DNA from: Saccharomyces uvarum
Taxonomy: Eukaryota > Ascomycota > Saccharomycetes > Saccharomycetales > Saccharomycetaceae
Assembly (NCBI GenBank): GCA_947243795.1
Contig: OX365942.1
Span: 248,001-312,000, forward strand
DNA: 64,000 nt
Direction: 5' to 3'
In this document: piece after piece, positions 10,266 through 19,859 of the stretch
How the letters are laid out: every line of letters begins with the position of its first letter
Numbering within the stretch: position 1 is the stretch's first letter
The notes under the pieces: model-generated
What the model was told of the DNA's origin: nothing
Databases searched by the model: none
The model's input: the letters and a program-made list of their open reading frames with translations, nothing else
Made by a program: the position numbers and the translations under genes

Positions 10266-11468
10266 TCAAAGTATATGAATTGGAGCCCTATTCTCCGGCT
10301 CTGTCACTTCAATTGTGCTTGGCACTTCATTATTTTCCTCACTATTATTACTATTACTACCACTGCCACCATTATTTTCATTATTATTACTATTATTATT
10401 ATTATTATTACTATTATTATTACCATGTCTACCACCACCGCCGCCGCCGCTACCATGTGGTTTCAACATGACAAAGAAAAACAACGTAATAACACACAGT
10501 GCTAATAATAGAATAACTTTACATTTCTGTGTTCTTTTTTGGTAATGTGTAGCTTTATTCAATTCTTTATCCGCACTTTTTAATTCCACAACTGTATTTT
10601 CTAGATTGTAATCGATTCTATCTACAATGGTTCCTTGATCAATAACTAAATCTTGCATTTCCCTAAAAATTGTGCTTACTTCCAACACACCTCTTGCCAA
10701 TTGAGTAATCTCTTCGTCACGTTCTCTCAAATATGCCTCTGCGGAAGTGTCATGCAGTTGTTGTTGCCTTTGTAACGTCCTTTTCGAATAGTCCTCAATA
10801 TCAAGGCCCTCCCGCTTTTCTCTTGCTGCCTCCTCCTCCTCATCTAATAACAACGTGTCTTCTGTATTGAGTTTATTGTTACGAATGGGTTTCAAATCAT
10901 CTTTATTCAAAAACTTCAAGTAATTGTTCTGTAATACTCTAAACTTGTTACTTTCTGTTTGTATCTTCTCTGCGTAAGTCTTCTGTAGATTATCTAGTAT
11001 GATCAATTCTTCTCGACTTAATTGCTTCCCATCTACAAATTGAGAGTTGAAGATTGTCTTCAACCGCTTCATAACCCCATAACACCTCTGTAACATCTGA
11101 ATGACCTTGAAGCTAAGATCCTCAATCAGCGCCTCATCATGACTTTTATCTTCAAACCCTGGTAACGAGTTCTTTCTGTAAACCTTCGCAAGTTGTTCAC
11201 TCAACCGTCTCACTTCAAGAAGATAATCGTCGACGTCCTGCGCTATATCAATGAATATGGGTGGTAACGCATCACCACTACTTCCACGTTTACTGTCCTG
11301 TCCATCCATTAGCCTGGCGGATATATCGTGTGACATATCCGCCATTGGGTACGAACCCATTTCGATATCTCGATCATCGCTCAAGGGTGCTTTCCCGGAT
11401 GGAATGGTTATATTATGTGGGAAAGTCCTACGGTACGATAAAAATAAATTAGTTCTATCTCTGAACAT
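10266..11468 (-). CDS. TLG2: Syntaxin-like Qa-SNARE of the trans-Golgi/endosome
   Basis: 400 aa (S. cerevisiae Tlg2 397). It is a Qa-SNARE mediating fusion of endosome-derived vesicles with the late Golgi, working with Vps45, Tlg1 and Vti1. The N-terminus MFRDRTNLFLSYRRTF is the short N-peptide that binds the SM protein Vps45. A Habc helical bundle occupies about 70-200, the SNARE motif about 245-305 (contains EITQLARGVLEVSTIFREMQ), and a single membrane anchor about 317-336. Unusually for a SNARE, a lumenal tail of some 60 residues rich in Gly and Asn runs follows the anchor; the triplet runs are visible at about 10325-10445. Tail length and composition evolve quickly. Confidence 0.97.
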   Translation of the reverse strand: MFRDRTNLFLSYRRTFPHNITIPSGKAPLSDDRDIEMGSYPMADMSHDISARLMDGQDSKRGSSGDALPPIFIDIAQDVDDYLLEVRRLSEQLAKVYRKNSLPGFEDKSHDEALIEDLSFKVIQMLQRCYGVMKRLKTIFNSQFVDGKQLSREELIILDNLQKTYAEKIQTESNKFRVLQNNYLKFLNKDDLKPIRNNKLNTEDTLLLDEEEEAAREKREGLDIEDYSKRTLQRQQQLHDTSAEAYLRERDEEITQLARGVLEVSTIFREMQDLVIDQGTIVDRIDYNLENTVVELKSADKELNKATHYQKRTQKCKVILLLALCVITLFFFVMLKPHGSGGGGGGRHGNNNSNNNNNNSNNNENNGGSGSNSNNSEENNEVPSTIEVTEPENRAPIHIL

Positions 11469-11929
11469 GACAGCGGCCTACAAACACTAGATCTTGTAAT
11501 GAACGCTAATTGAAGCACTTTTGTTCCTTGCTGTACTTTCAACCTAATCTCTTTTACACATTCTATGCACTCTCTTGCACCTTGATAAAAGCCAAGCCAA
11601 ATCGACCCTAACTGTTAAAATAATAGTAAGGGTTAAACTACAATTTATGTAGGTCTTTAATAACAATAAATGAATACCTAAATTAAAATGGGTTTCAAAA
11701 TATAGGTCTATTAGTATTTCAAGGAGGGTGACACAAACGCGTATTATTTACGCGATTTTAATATTATCGGTGAATTAGGAATATCATGTCAATAGAAAAA
11801 GTGTAGTGGCTTCCAGATCGTTCGTGTGAAGTACTAAATGATCTATTCCAGGGTTTAGCGTTCGAATGCCTGAATTTTCTTTTTATAATCAAATAAAAAA
11901 ACGAACAAGAAGCTTCCCCAATTGCAGAT
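11469..11929. other. TLG2-ESC8 divergent promoter region
   Basis: 461 bp between divergent starts, generally A/T-rich, including a purine-rich element GGAGGGTGACACAAACGCG near 11722-11740. No firm factor site is called and no ORF looks real. Confidence 0.4.
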
Positions 11930-14089
11930 ATGACGGATGTTATTGATTTAGAGTTAGGCGATGACATCGTTAAAAAGCCTATTGTTACGCAACAACGGAA
12001 CCGGTCTTCTAAAAGTAAGATCAAGAGAAGGGGTCAGTTGACTTTCGACGACTTCAGAAACATCAAAGTTGTCGAGGAACCTGTTGTCTTTTCTCACAAT
12101 GTTTCCATCGATGACTCGTTGGATGCTGCTATCCAGACCAATAAGCATGATAAAGATGAAGAAATTGATGACGAAGAGCTCCCAAACAAAAAGCCAAAGG
12201 GGAACGCCAAGAACGAACACTCTAACATCAAAGCTCATCTAAATGAAGTAATAAAGGCAGAGTCGAACAATGAAAATAATAATAACAATAGACCACTATA
12301 TACTTTAAACTGGTCACCCAACATTCCTTTACAATTTTCTGACTACCGAAAACTTGTAGGTGAAGATGAAGCTGCGGAAAATAAGTGGGCGCCTCCCAAT
12401 TGCATATCTCTCCCATACGCAGGTGACATTATAAAAGTACTTTCATTTATTGCTAAATTTCATTGGGCCTTCAGTGACGATTTACTAAATTTGTCATTCC
12501 AAGAGGTGGAGATTGGATTAGAATTACAATCTGATCTTCACGCTGCATATGTCTATTCTTCAAAGGATGTCAGACTCTGTCAAGATAAAATGAATCTTCT
12601 ATTTTGCAGCATTTTAAAATCATTATTCAACCCCGATAGAGGAACCGAGAATCATACATACAAGAACTTCACTCTACAAAGGTTCCTCAATTTGAAAAAT
12701 CCATACGGAAAATTGGTACGCAAACTAAAGGCTGTAATGCAGGAATGGGGCTGCCCTGAAGAATGGCGTAATAGCGATGACTCATTATCTACCTTGAATC
12801 TTAATGGACGTGGCTTGTTGACCATGCAACCATCTACCAGAATAATCCTATTAAGGTGTATGATCGATTGGAGTTGTAGCTACTCTCCGGTTTTTCATAA
12901 CGAAATCCAGAGACTGACTCATCTGAAAGGCGATACTGGGTTCAACCATCAGACTTTCCATATTCCCAGACTTTCTATGTACGGAGCCGATGACGCTTTG
13001 AACAATTTTGAAGTATTGTGTTCTTTAATGAATCAAAAATTGGAAAACCGGAAAAAGAGGAGGTCTCACGACCAAGGCAAACTGAGTGTGGTCAACGAAC
13101 AAATGAAATTTTTAAAGGACGTTCGAGGGTCGCTGAATGAAAAGTTGACTGCGGACAGATTACAAGCGACCATCAAAATTAACGAACAGTGGAGTAAGTA
13201 CTTCGAGAACGAACTATCACACTCACCTATCGATGACCCTATTGCGGATGAAATATACAGATTAAGGTCATCAGAGTTCATGATTACAAGAATTCCGAAG
13301 TTCGGTGATTTCTACTTGCCACCATTTCGCATTCAAAATAACTGCAATTCAACTAGTACTACCTATAATTTCAACGAAATGACAACTTATGTTAATTACT
13401 ATATCAAATTTAAAAAAGAGGACAGAGTGACGCCAAAACAGCTTGCGAGAAATATACAGAGGGAAAACACCTGTCAATTAAAGCTATTATACAATGATAC
13501 TTCGGTACGTATTCACGATTTAATTTCTAGTGACACTAACTCGGCGAAGGCGTCTCATTGGTTTGAAGTTTCAGGCGACCTAGAGTCTTTAATTGGTTTT
13601 ATTGAGTATTTAGAAAGGGTGTCATTACTTGAGGAAAGTATCGATGCCGATACGAAAAAGGGTATTGATAACTTAGTTGAATATTTGAAAGTTTTCATTG
13701 TCTTTATAAGTGAAACTATTAAAACTTCTACAGATACGACTACACAAAGCATTGTAGGACGTAATCTGCGAACAAAATCTCGGCAAAGAGCTAGAACGCA
13801 ATACTCAGCAGATGTGGGTAGTGACGGCTTTGAGGAAACCGAAATCGAAGTTGACAAAGAGTTTGACGATAATTGTCAATCTAAATATTTCTGTAGTAGA
13901 GAGTCTAAAAAAACTGGTGGTAACTGGACAAGTAAATCTTTAAAGATTGGAACGGATAATGAGAGTAATAATCAGAGTGAGGATTACAGTGATATAGAAA
14001 TATTTTCAGAACCCGTGAGGCAAATGCGTAATGATTCTAGGGAAGGGAGAAGTTTAAGACGTAACGCCAGAAGAGATCAGTCTCTTTGA
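11930..14089 (+). CDS. ESC8: Silencing-associated protein Esc8 (Ioc3 paralogue)
   Basis: 719 aa (S. cerevisiae about 714). Esc8 is a nuclear protein linked to telomeric and mating-type silencing through Sir2, and a whole-genome-duplication paralogue of the Isw1-complex subunit Ioc3. The N-terminus MTDVIDLELGDDIVKKP with a basic KSKIKRRGQLTFDDF patch is conserved. An acidic, Asn-rich linker lies at about 70-120, a globular region with many aromatic residues at about 130-600, and an acidic/basic C-terminal tail ends in RNARRDQSL. No catalytic motif is visible. Assignment rests on sequence recognition and synteny between TLG2 and CMK2. Confidence 0.92.
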   Translation: MTDVIDLELGDDIVKKPIVTQQRNRSSKSKIKRRGQLTFDDFRNIKVVEEPVVFSHNVSIDDSLDAAIQTNKHDKDEEIDDEELPNKKPKGNAKNEHSNIKAHLNEVIKAESNNENNNNNRPLYTLNWSPNIPLQFSDYRKLVGEDEAAENKWAPPNCISLPYAGDIIKVLSFIAKFHWAFSDDLLNLSFQEVEIGLELQSDLHAAYVYSSKDVRLCQDKMNLLFCSILKSLFNPDRGTENHTYKNFTLQRFLNLKNPYGKLVRKLKAVMQEWGCPEEWRNSDDSLSTLNLNGRGLLTMQPSTRIILLRCMIDWSCSYSPVFHNEIQRLTHLKGDTGFNHQTFHIPRLSMYGADDALNNFEVLCSLMNQKLENRKKRRSHDQGKLSVVNEQMKFLKDVRGSLNEKLTADRLQATIKINEQWSKYFENELSHSPIDDPIADEIYRLRSSEFMITRIPKFGDFYLPPFRIQNNCNSTSTTYNFNEMTTYVNYYIKFKKEDRVTPKQLARNIQRENTCQLKLLYNDTSVRIHDLISSDTNSAKASHWFEVSGDLESLIGFIEYLERVSLLEESIDADTKKGIDNLVEYLKVFIVFISETIKTSTDTTTQSIVGRNLRTKSRQRARTQYSADVGSDGFEETEIEVDKEFDDNCQSKYFCSRESKKTGGNWTSKSLKIGTDNESNNQSEDYSDIEIFSEPVRQMRNDSREGRSLRRNARRDQSL

Positions 14090-14178
14090 ATAGTATTAAA
14101 GGAGGCCGTTTGTTATATAAAATGCCACCAAAATTACCAATTACATACGGTGTATAAATATATGCAAGCGAACTAAAG

Positions 14179-15540
14179 TCAATTATTTGAGTCCTTTGAG
14201 TTGGACTCTTGATCATTTGTTCTGGTTTCCTCACTTCCGATACTATCACTCTCTTCCTCGCCACCTAGAACTTTATGCTTGTTCTTTGTTGCAGCTTTCA
14301 CAATTTGAACAAAAGCATCTTTTGTCAACGCGGATTTTAGTTTCAGTTGCTCTTTTGAAAGTTCTACCACTTTCTTTTGGGGTTGTAAACGTAAATCATG
14401 CAATGAACGTGTGATGCCGTCCAAGCAGCTCCCGGTTGGAGAGTTTTCTTCTATGTCATTATCACCGTCATCTCCCAACAAATACATGTTTCTCAATCTC
14501 TTAATTCTGTTATTAAGCTTGACAATTTCAATAGCGTCACGCAATTTTTTACGCAAAGAAAAGCCTTTCTTAACGTCTGGCAAAATGTTACTTGTTCCGA
14601 CTCTTTTCGATGTAATCCATGGATCGTCTAACAATTCTGTAGCGGTTGGCCTATCAGCCGGGTTCAGTATCAAAGCTTTAAGAATAAAACGCTTGGCATC
14701 AACAGATATATTATCCCAGTATGGCATGTGGAAGGTTACCGGGTATCTAGAAGCCGTACACTCTTCCATGAACCCCTCAACACTTTCAGCAATGAATGGA
14801 GAATAACCACATAGTAAAGTGTAAGTGATCACGCCAACTGACCATATATCACAAGGTTTTCCATGTCCATCTTGTGTAAGTACCTCTGGCGCCACGTAAC
14901 CCAGTGATCCGGCTGCTTTATATATTAGATCCTCTTTTCCTTTCAATTGTTTAGCTATACCAAAGTCCGCAATCACCAGAGGTGAACTATCTGATTTGTC
15001 AACGTACAAAACATTTTCAGGCTTCAAGTCCCTATGAACAACATTTTTAGAATGGATGTACTCTACGGCACCAAGGATTTGGACTATAATCTCAACAGCA
15101 TCTATTTCTGTAAACTTACCTCTGGAGAGAATTCTATCAAATAATTCACCACCGGTGGCTAATTGAGTGACAATGTAAAACTTATCCTTTGATTCAAACC
15201 AGTCTTTGAAAGAGACAATATTAGGATGACTCAGTTTCTGCAAGATTGATAGCTCTTCATACAGCATCTGCAATTGGATATTATTTCCCTGCAAGGCTTT
15301 TTTCAAAAGGATTTTGATGGCTACATCTTCATTTGTAGACAATTTTCTTGCTTGTCTAACAACACCGAAAGATCCAGCACCCAGTGTTCGACCAAAAATA
15401 TAATTGGTCCTGTTGACATAAGACTCAGGTTGACCGCTCAACTTGTTGATGAATTTGGCTACAGGGTGGCCATTTAAACGTTCTGGATCTTGAACATCTA
15501 CATGAAACTCCGAGTTTATGAGCTTTGTCTCTTTAGGCAT
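14179..15540 (-). CDS. CMK2: Calmodulin-dependent protein kinase II homologue
   Basis: 453 aa (S. cerevisiae Cmk2 447). It is a Ser/Thr kinase activated by Ca2+/calmodulin, in stress and calcium signalling. Kinase landmarks in order: glycine loop GAGSFGVV (about 52-59), VAIK lysine (about 73-76), catalytic loop VHRDLKPEN (about 168-176), DFG in IADFGIAK (about 193-200), APE in YVAPEVL (about 219-225). The segment after the kinase (about 310-360), with [20 protein letters not shown], is the basic amphipathic autoinhibitory/calmodulin-binding helix. The C-terminal tail is Ser/Glu-rich. ESC8 is convergent, with 89 bp between stops. Two AGCCTC words upstream (15592-15597, 15775-15780) resemble Crz1/calcineurin response elements in reverse. 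Confidence 0.96.
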   Translation of the reverse strand: MPKETKLINSEFHVDVQDPERLNGHPVAKFINKLSGQPESYVNRTNYIFGRTLGAGSFGVVRQARKLSTNEDVAIKILLKKALQGNNIQLQMLYEELSILQKLSHPNIVSFKDWFESKDKFYIVTQLATGGELFDRILSRGKFTEIDAVEIIVQILGAVEYIHSKNVVHRDLKPENVLYVDKSDSSPLVIADFGIAKQLKGKEDLIYKAAGSLGYVAPEVLTQDGHGKPCDIWSVGVITYTLLCGYSPFIAESVEGFMEECTASRYPVTFHMPYWDNISVDAKRFILKALILNPADRPTATELLDDPWITSKRVGTSNILPDVKKGFSLRKKLRDAIEIVKLNNRIKRLRNMYLLGDDGDNDIEENSPTGSCLDGITRSLHDLRLQPQKKVVELSKEQLKLKSALTKDAFVQIVKAATKNKHKVLGGEEESDSIGSEETRTNDQESNSKDSNN

Positions 15541-16583
15541 TTTAGTACTTACAATTGTCGGTGATTAGCTTGAGAAAAAAGACCTATAAAAAGCCTCGGT
15601 AAAAATTTGCAGTCGATTTTTAGCAAATGTCAATGTTGCTTTATACCAATGGGTCAAACTGACAAAGATAACTATGGAGTTTCAAAGGGGGCAGGGTTCA
15701 ATAATGAGCCTCAATTGTTCTTTTCGCGCAGCCTTGAAGCGGGCGCTTTTCCCAACGGGCAGCATGTGTTAAAAAGCCTCTGTCATAAAAACATTTTATG
15801 GCTAGACACCCTAGAAAAGAAACAAAAAGTATCAGGGATGACATGCCTGCATTTGAAGAGATTGAATTATTACGGAATCAAAGAAAGCTTGTGTTACCTC
15901 AGAAGCAAACACCAAGGATAAAGACATATGTGGAATGTTGATGAATATCGGAAGTAAGTTGGTGTGAGTCTATCGCAAATAGACATGAAGGATGCCTTTC
16001 AAGGTCCATTGGATCACTTAAAATAAAATATGAAAAAGTGATAGGTACTGGGTCAACCGACTCTTTGTAAATGCCTTAGAATATTTTACATATCAACAAC
16101 AATCTAAATCGCATTACTTCTAATCAGCTTTTCAGAGCTGATGATGGTACATAATACATCTTTTGGAGGTTTTAAGATGATACCGGATTTTTAGCTGCTT
16201 AATCATATCACTGACTAGTATTTTTTATCCGTGTAGCGGTGGCTCCTGTCGTAGTGTAAAAGTGACGTACACAGTAAGTAATGCCAATACCAATTTAACC
16301 GTTCAAATGCCTGAGCGTAGTCTAATCTAGACGCGCACCCAGATAAGCTGGTGTAATATTGGTATTGTTTAGCTTTCCCCTCTAAGCCGTGCGATGTGCC
16401 TGTCATTGTGTCAGTAAATACCAAGGCACGGACGGAAAAGCGAATATTTAGAGAGAAACCACAGAAAGTATACGGAGGATGAAATTACATAGAGAAGATG
16501 TATATATAGGTTTTCCCACTCTGTCTTGGCCATTTTGGCTTTTATATTGTCTTTATACAGTAGATTCACGCCATAAATACATC
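15541..16583. other. CMK2-IRC10 divergent intergenic region
   Basis: About 1.04 kb. The first 250 bp should hold the CMK2 promoter. A 47-codon ORF (15798-15941) of protein-like composition lies in the middle and is listed separately. Beyond 15950 the sequence is A/T-rich with no clear gene. An in-frame ATG at 16479 precedes the chosen IRC10 start. Confidence 0.45.
15798..15941 (+). CDS. Unrecognised 47-residue small ORF
   Basis: ATG at 15798 opens 47 codons ending in TGA at 15941. The product is strongly charged (13 Arg/Lys, 8 Asp/Glu), with a central helix-like stretch FEEIELLRNQRKLVL followed by PQKQTPRIKTYVEC. That composition is more protein-like than the usual random small ORF. A longer overlapping frame (15607-15921) looks random. 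I recognise no family. It is far enough upstream of both CMK2 and IRC10 to be independent, or it may be a relic. Expression and conservation are unknown. Confidence 0.25.
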   Translation: MARHPRKETKSIRDDMPAFEEIELLRNQRKLVLPQKQTPRIKTYVEC

Positions 16584-18341
16584 ATGTTCATAGAATATTC
16601 CAGGTTACCAGGGTTCGAAAGTATCAACGCGTCATTTTCTAGAGGTATGCTAAGACTGGCCAAGTTTACCAATTTCTCTACTGATGAGGAGAAATTGGGA
16701 TACTTCAAACTTTTGGCAGGTCCTAACAAACATGTTCAGAGAATCAGCGTCAACGATTTCAAGGAACATCCAAATGAGATAAATTATATCTACATTATGC
16801 TAATATCTATTCTACAAATGGAGGAATGTTTGACCGTTCTTGTTCAATGTCCGACTGTTTATTGGATACGATTTGGCTGGCCTGGGAAACAAGCCGTGAG
16901 CACTGTGCATTTTGCCAACCAAACACTGGCAAGCGCTTTCCATGCTGTTTTTACTCCCTATTTTTCAATAATGAAGAAGGTCATGGCCAAAATTAAAGAC
17001 AACATGTTGCTTTTTGCTCAACCTCATGCCAATTTAAATAATTTATTTATCAAGCATTTCCATGATCTTATTTTCAAGAGCTCGAAAGAAGAAGCTGCAA
17101 ATGATACAATTCAATATTTAAGAAACAACGTGAATATTCCAAATGTTTTTTTTAGTAATAGAAAAGCAGTTTTCCATGGTGATCGTGTGAAAATTGGAAA
17201 ATTTGATGGTCAATTTCTAAGCTTTTCCTTCAAACGAAAAGTAAGCTGGTCGAAGTTGGATTCAGTGGATTCGTTTGAAATCACTCCAGTGAACTATAGG
17301 GTATTCGTTAACTGGGAGAAAACGCCAAGAAAGATTTTCCTTCCGTTGACTAGTGACACAAGTAACCTGCGCTATATATCAAAAACGAATTTGAATAGAC
17401 AAGGAGGGAACCTTATCACAGCAAAAACAGGAAAATCTCTCCATAAGGATGAAAACGTTTGCCCCAATGAATCACCTTCCATCGAGTTTCCAGTTACGAC
17501 ATCTGCAAAAACAGAATATTTGCTAAAAAGTGATTTTTCCTTACAAAGGATTAATAAGAGCAAAGACCCTCCCCTTCAAGAGCTCATGTTGAACAACCGG
17601 CATTTGTTACAAGAAGACACCTTCCACGCAGAAAACATATCTCAAAGAAAACACTGCTCTTCTAATGCAATTGCTTATACTAATGCATGTGACGATGTGC
17701 CTATGCTTGGCCAGAAAAAGCAAATTACTGATCTCACTTCTTCTGTAATCGAACTGCTAAATCCTTCTGAAGCTATTAATGGTGAAGTTGTCTTAGGGGA
17801 AACCAACTATCAACCAAGCGTCAACACTAACAGTACAGCCTCTGGGGCTGGAAAGATAATCTTGAGAAGAACGGCAAATTGGATCGGCTCCAATCCGGCT
17901 CCTGACCCGTATAGAGAAGCTACAATGTGCTCAAGCATTTTTGGCCCTAGCTTGAAAGACATCTCGGAAATAGAGCCTTCCAGCTGTGTTAAATCAGCTT
18001 CTCCAAATTCTACGCCTGATTTAGAGCAAAGTTCAAGAAGTTTCGTTGTAAAAAGCAAGTCTAAACCTATCCAAAAGCATAATATTTCCTTGAGTAATTA
18101 TGGACGTTTTAAAAACAAATTGACGAAAGGAGCTTTTAAAATCAAATCTTGCTATCATAACTTGGACGTTGATGTGTACAAGAACAAAGGAAATAATTTA
18201 TTACAAAAGCGCCTCGTTCTTCAGGATAAAACCAGGAAAAAAGTCAAACAATTCAGAAACGATTTGCAAAGAGTTTCACAAGCGCTCAGGGCTGCCAAAC
18301 AAAGCTGGGAAGAACATGGCTCCCACAATCCCATATATTGA
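16584..18341 (+). CDS. IRC10: Rapidly evolving protein Irc10
   Basis: 585 aa from ATG 16584 (S. cerevisiae Irc10 about 587). The null mutant in S. cerevisiae raises spontaneous recombination foci; the molecular role is unknown and the gene is mainly expressed in meiosis/sporulation. The frame is open to an earlier ATG at 16479 (35 codons more, hydrophobic), but the conserved N-terminus is MFIEYSRLPGFESIN, so the inner start is chosen. The first 270 residues are compact and aromatic-rich; the rest is Ser/Asn-rich and low in predicted structure, with a basic C-terminal helix (DKTRKKVKQFRNDLQRV). By eye it is among the most diverged proteins in the window. No catalytic motif is visible. Confidence 0.88.
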   Translation: MFIEYSRLPGFESINASFSRGMLRLAKFTNFSTDEEKLGYFKLLAGPNKHVQRISVNDFKEHPNEINYIYIMLISILQMEECLTVLVQCPTVYWIRFGWPGKQAVSTVHFANQTLASAFHAVFTPYFSIMKKVMAKIKDNMLLFAQPHANLNNLFIKHFHDLIFKSSKEEAANDTIQYLRNNVNIPNVFFSNRKAVFHGDRVKIGKFDGQFLSFSFKRKVSWSKLDSVDSFEITPVNYRVFVNWEKTPRKIFLPLTSDTSNLRYISKTNLNRQGGNLITAKTGKSLHKDENVCPNESPSIEFPVTTSAKTEYLLKSDFSLQRINKSKDPPLQELMLNNRHLLQEDTFHAENISQRKHCSSNAIAYTNACDDVPMLGQKKQITDLTSSVIELLNPSEAINGEVVLGETNYQPSVNTNSTASGAGKIILRRTANWIGSNPAPDPYREATMCSSIFGPSLKDISEIEPSSCVKSASPNSTPDLEQSSRSFVVKSKSKPIQKHNISLSNYGRFKNKLTKGAFKIKSCYHNLDVDVYKNKGNNLLQKRLVLQDKTRKKVKQFRNDLQRVSQALRAAKQSWEEHGSHNPIY

Positions 18342-19859
18342 CGGTTTTGTTGTTATTTACAAAGACACTCTCGACATAATAATCTGAAGCATAGTTCTTT
18401 TCACTTCTATGTAGTACACTACCCCAATCACAGAAACCAAATTAAACACATCATCTGAATAGACTCCCTGACCTGCTCCTTTATGGACTAATTTTCAACT
18501 TAATAAGTTTTTTCTTCAAAATGTCAACTTTTCTCGTTTGGCTGTTTTTCCTATTACATATAAAGACATGCAGTATCGTATTATTTTACACTTTTCTTGT
18601 GGGTTTTCGATATTGAAAGAGCTCGAGCATGCTACCTTAAGATGAAAGTAAATTGCCATCAATTAAAATGGTGGTCTCTCCGGTTTGGTGCTAACAGGCA
18701 TACTGTTTCACCATAAGTGCTTAACATTCACTAAGTTACCGTACATGCCCTGCTCGTGGATGCTACTCATAAGAAGGAAAGTCCATTTGGGATTCCTTGA
18801 GCTGTACAATAAGTATTATTCTTTTTATCACCGCGTAGAAGGCAACACACCCAAGAAACAATCAGCAAAAGTAATTGAGAGTAGAAAGATTCGAAAGAAA
18901 ATAGCAATACCACTAGCAAACTGACAATTTCATTAGAGTTTTCGATCCCTAAAAGGGGTAAAAGAGAATATATAAGATAATAAGCAAAAAAAAACAAAGT
19001 TTTTGACATTGAATGGTCCCTTAATGTGCCTGATTGATTTTATTTCGAATCCCTTAAAGCAATTTCAAACACATTGTCTATGCATTTGATAATGGTCTAT
19101 TTTCACATGGTGTATAAGTGTCACTTTTTATGAGATACTCATTGTTAATAAACGATGATGTTGAGGTAGATGTTATATACTATAGAAACTTCTTCTTTTA
19201 AAGACTTATGCTTTTCTGTACGAAAAGCTACTTAAAGATGAATTGTCAGTGCTTCAATAGTAGGTTAACACCCACGACTCCTTTGATATTGGAAAGCTCC
19301 CACTTTTTTTTCTTTAAGGTAATAGTGTGGAAAGAGTCCTAATTCTAATGTTGTGGCTTGACTTGGCTAGTAAGCAGGGAGGTACATGAAAAATCCGCCT
19401 TGGAATCAAGCAAGGTTGGGAGGGTCCGGAGGATTTCATCTTACTGCTAAGCTCGTATCAAGATGTGTCGCCAATCTGTTCTATCGGAAGACAAAGTTAA
19501 AATCAGGCAACCGAAGCTGTCTCTTCCCAAAAGAGACATATGAGGTGGATGCTTTTCTTAAAATGGAAATCCACGACCATTTTTGGAAAAGGGTCTGCGG
19601 CCGCAATAGAAAAATCTGTTGACTTAATCACAGCAGACGTACAGAAAAAGTTTTCAGCGCCTTCATCAGGGTCGTCATTATGTGAATTAACCCACCGTGA
19701 CCGGGCCTTTTCGTAGCTTCTGAGACCACCTTCAATTGTGAAAAAAATAATATCCAAGAAGACTTGCAACAAATTTGAGAAAAGAATATATAAAATGAAA
19801 CGGCTCGTAGGTCGTTTCTTCTAATATTCCAAGAATTTTGGTTTGATAAAACAAGCCCG
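18342..19859. other. 1.5-kb gap between IRC10 and the YOL014W-like ORF
   Basis: Unusually long for this genome. Open frames at 18685-18924 and 19386-19622 have no recognisable content. A third, 58-codon frame (19540-19716) has a more protein-like composition and is listed separately. No tRNA, snoRNA box set or LTR end was recognised. Fast turnover of relics or an unannotated transcript are both possible. Confidence 0.45.
19540..19716 (+). CDS. Unrecognised 58-residue small ORF, possibly a relic
   Basis: ATG 19540 to TAG 19714-19716. The N-terminal ten residues are hydrophobic/aromatic (MRWMLFLKWK). The rest has small residues and a helix-like run AAAIEKSVDLITADVQKKF, then a Ser-rich end. It lies 144 bp upstream of the YOL014W-like ORF on the same strand but in another frame, so it might be a decayed 5' part of an older gene or chance. 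No family is recognised. Confidence 0.2.
   Translation: MRWMLFLKWKSTTIFGKGSAAAIEKSVDLITADVQKKFSAPSSGSSLCELTHRDRAFS

Noticed and set aside
10235-10545. Plus-strand frames of poly-Tyr/His, poly-Ile/Thr and poly-Leu over the TLG2 3' end
   Set aside because: Shadows of the Gly/Asn triplet runs encoding the Tlg2 lumenal tail on the other strand.
16479-16583. Longer N-terminus for IRC10 starting at 16479
   Set aside because: The conserved N-terminus and family length fit the ATG at 16584; the extension is kept only as an observation.
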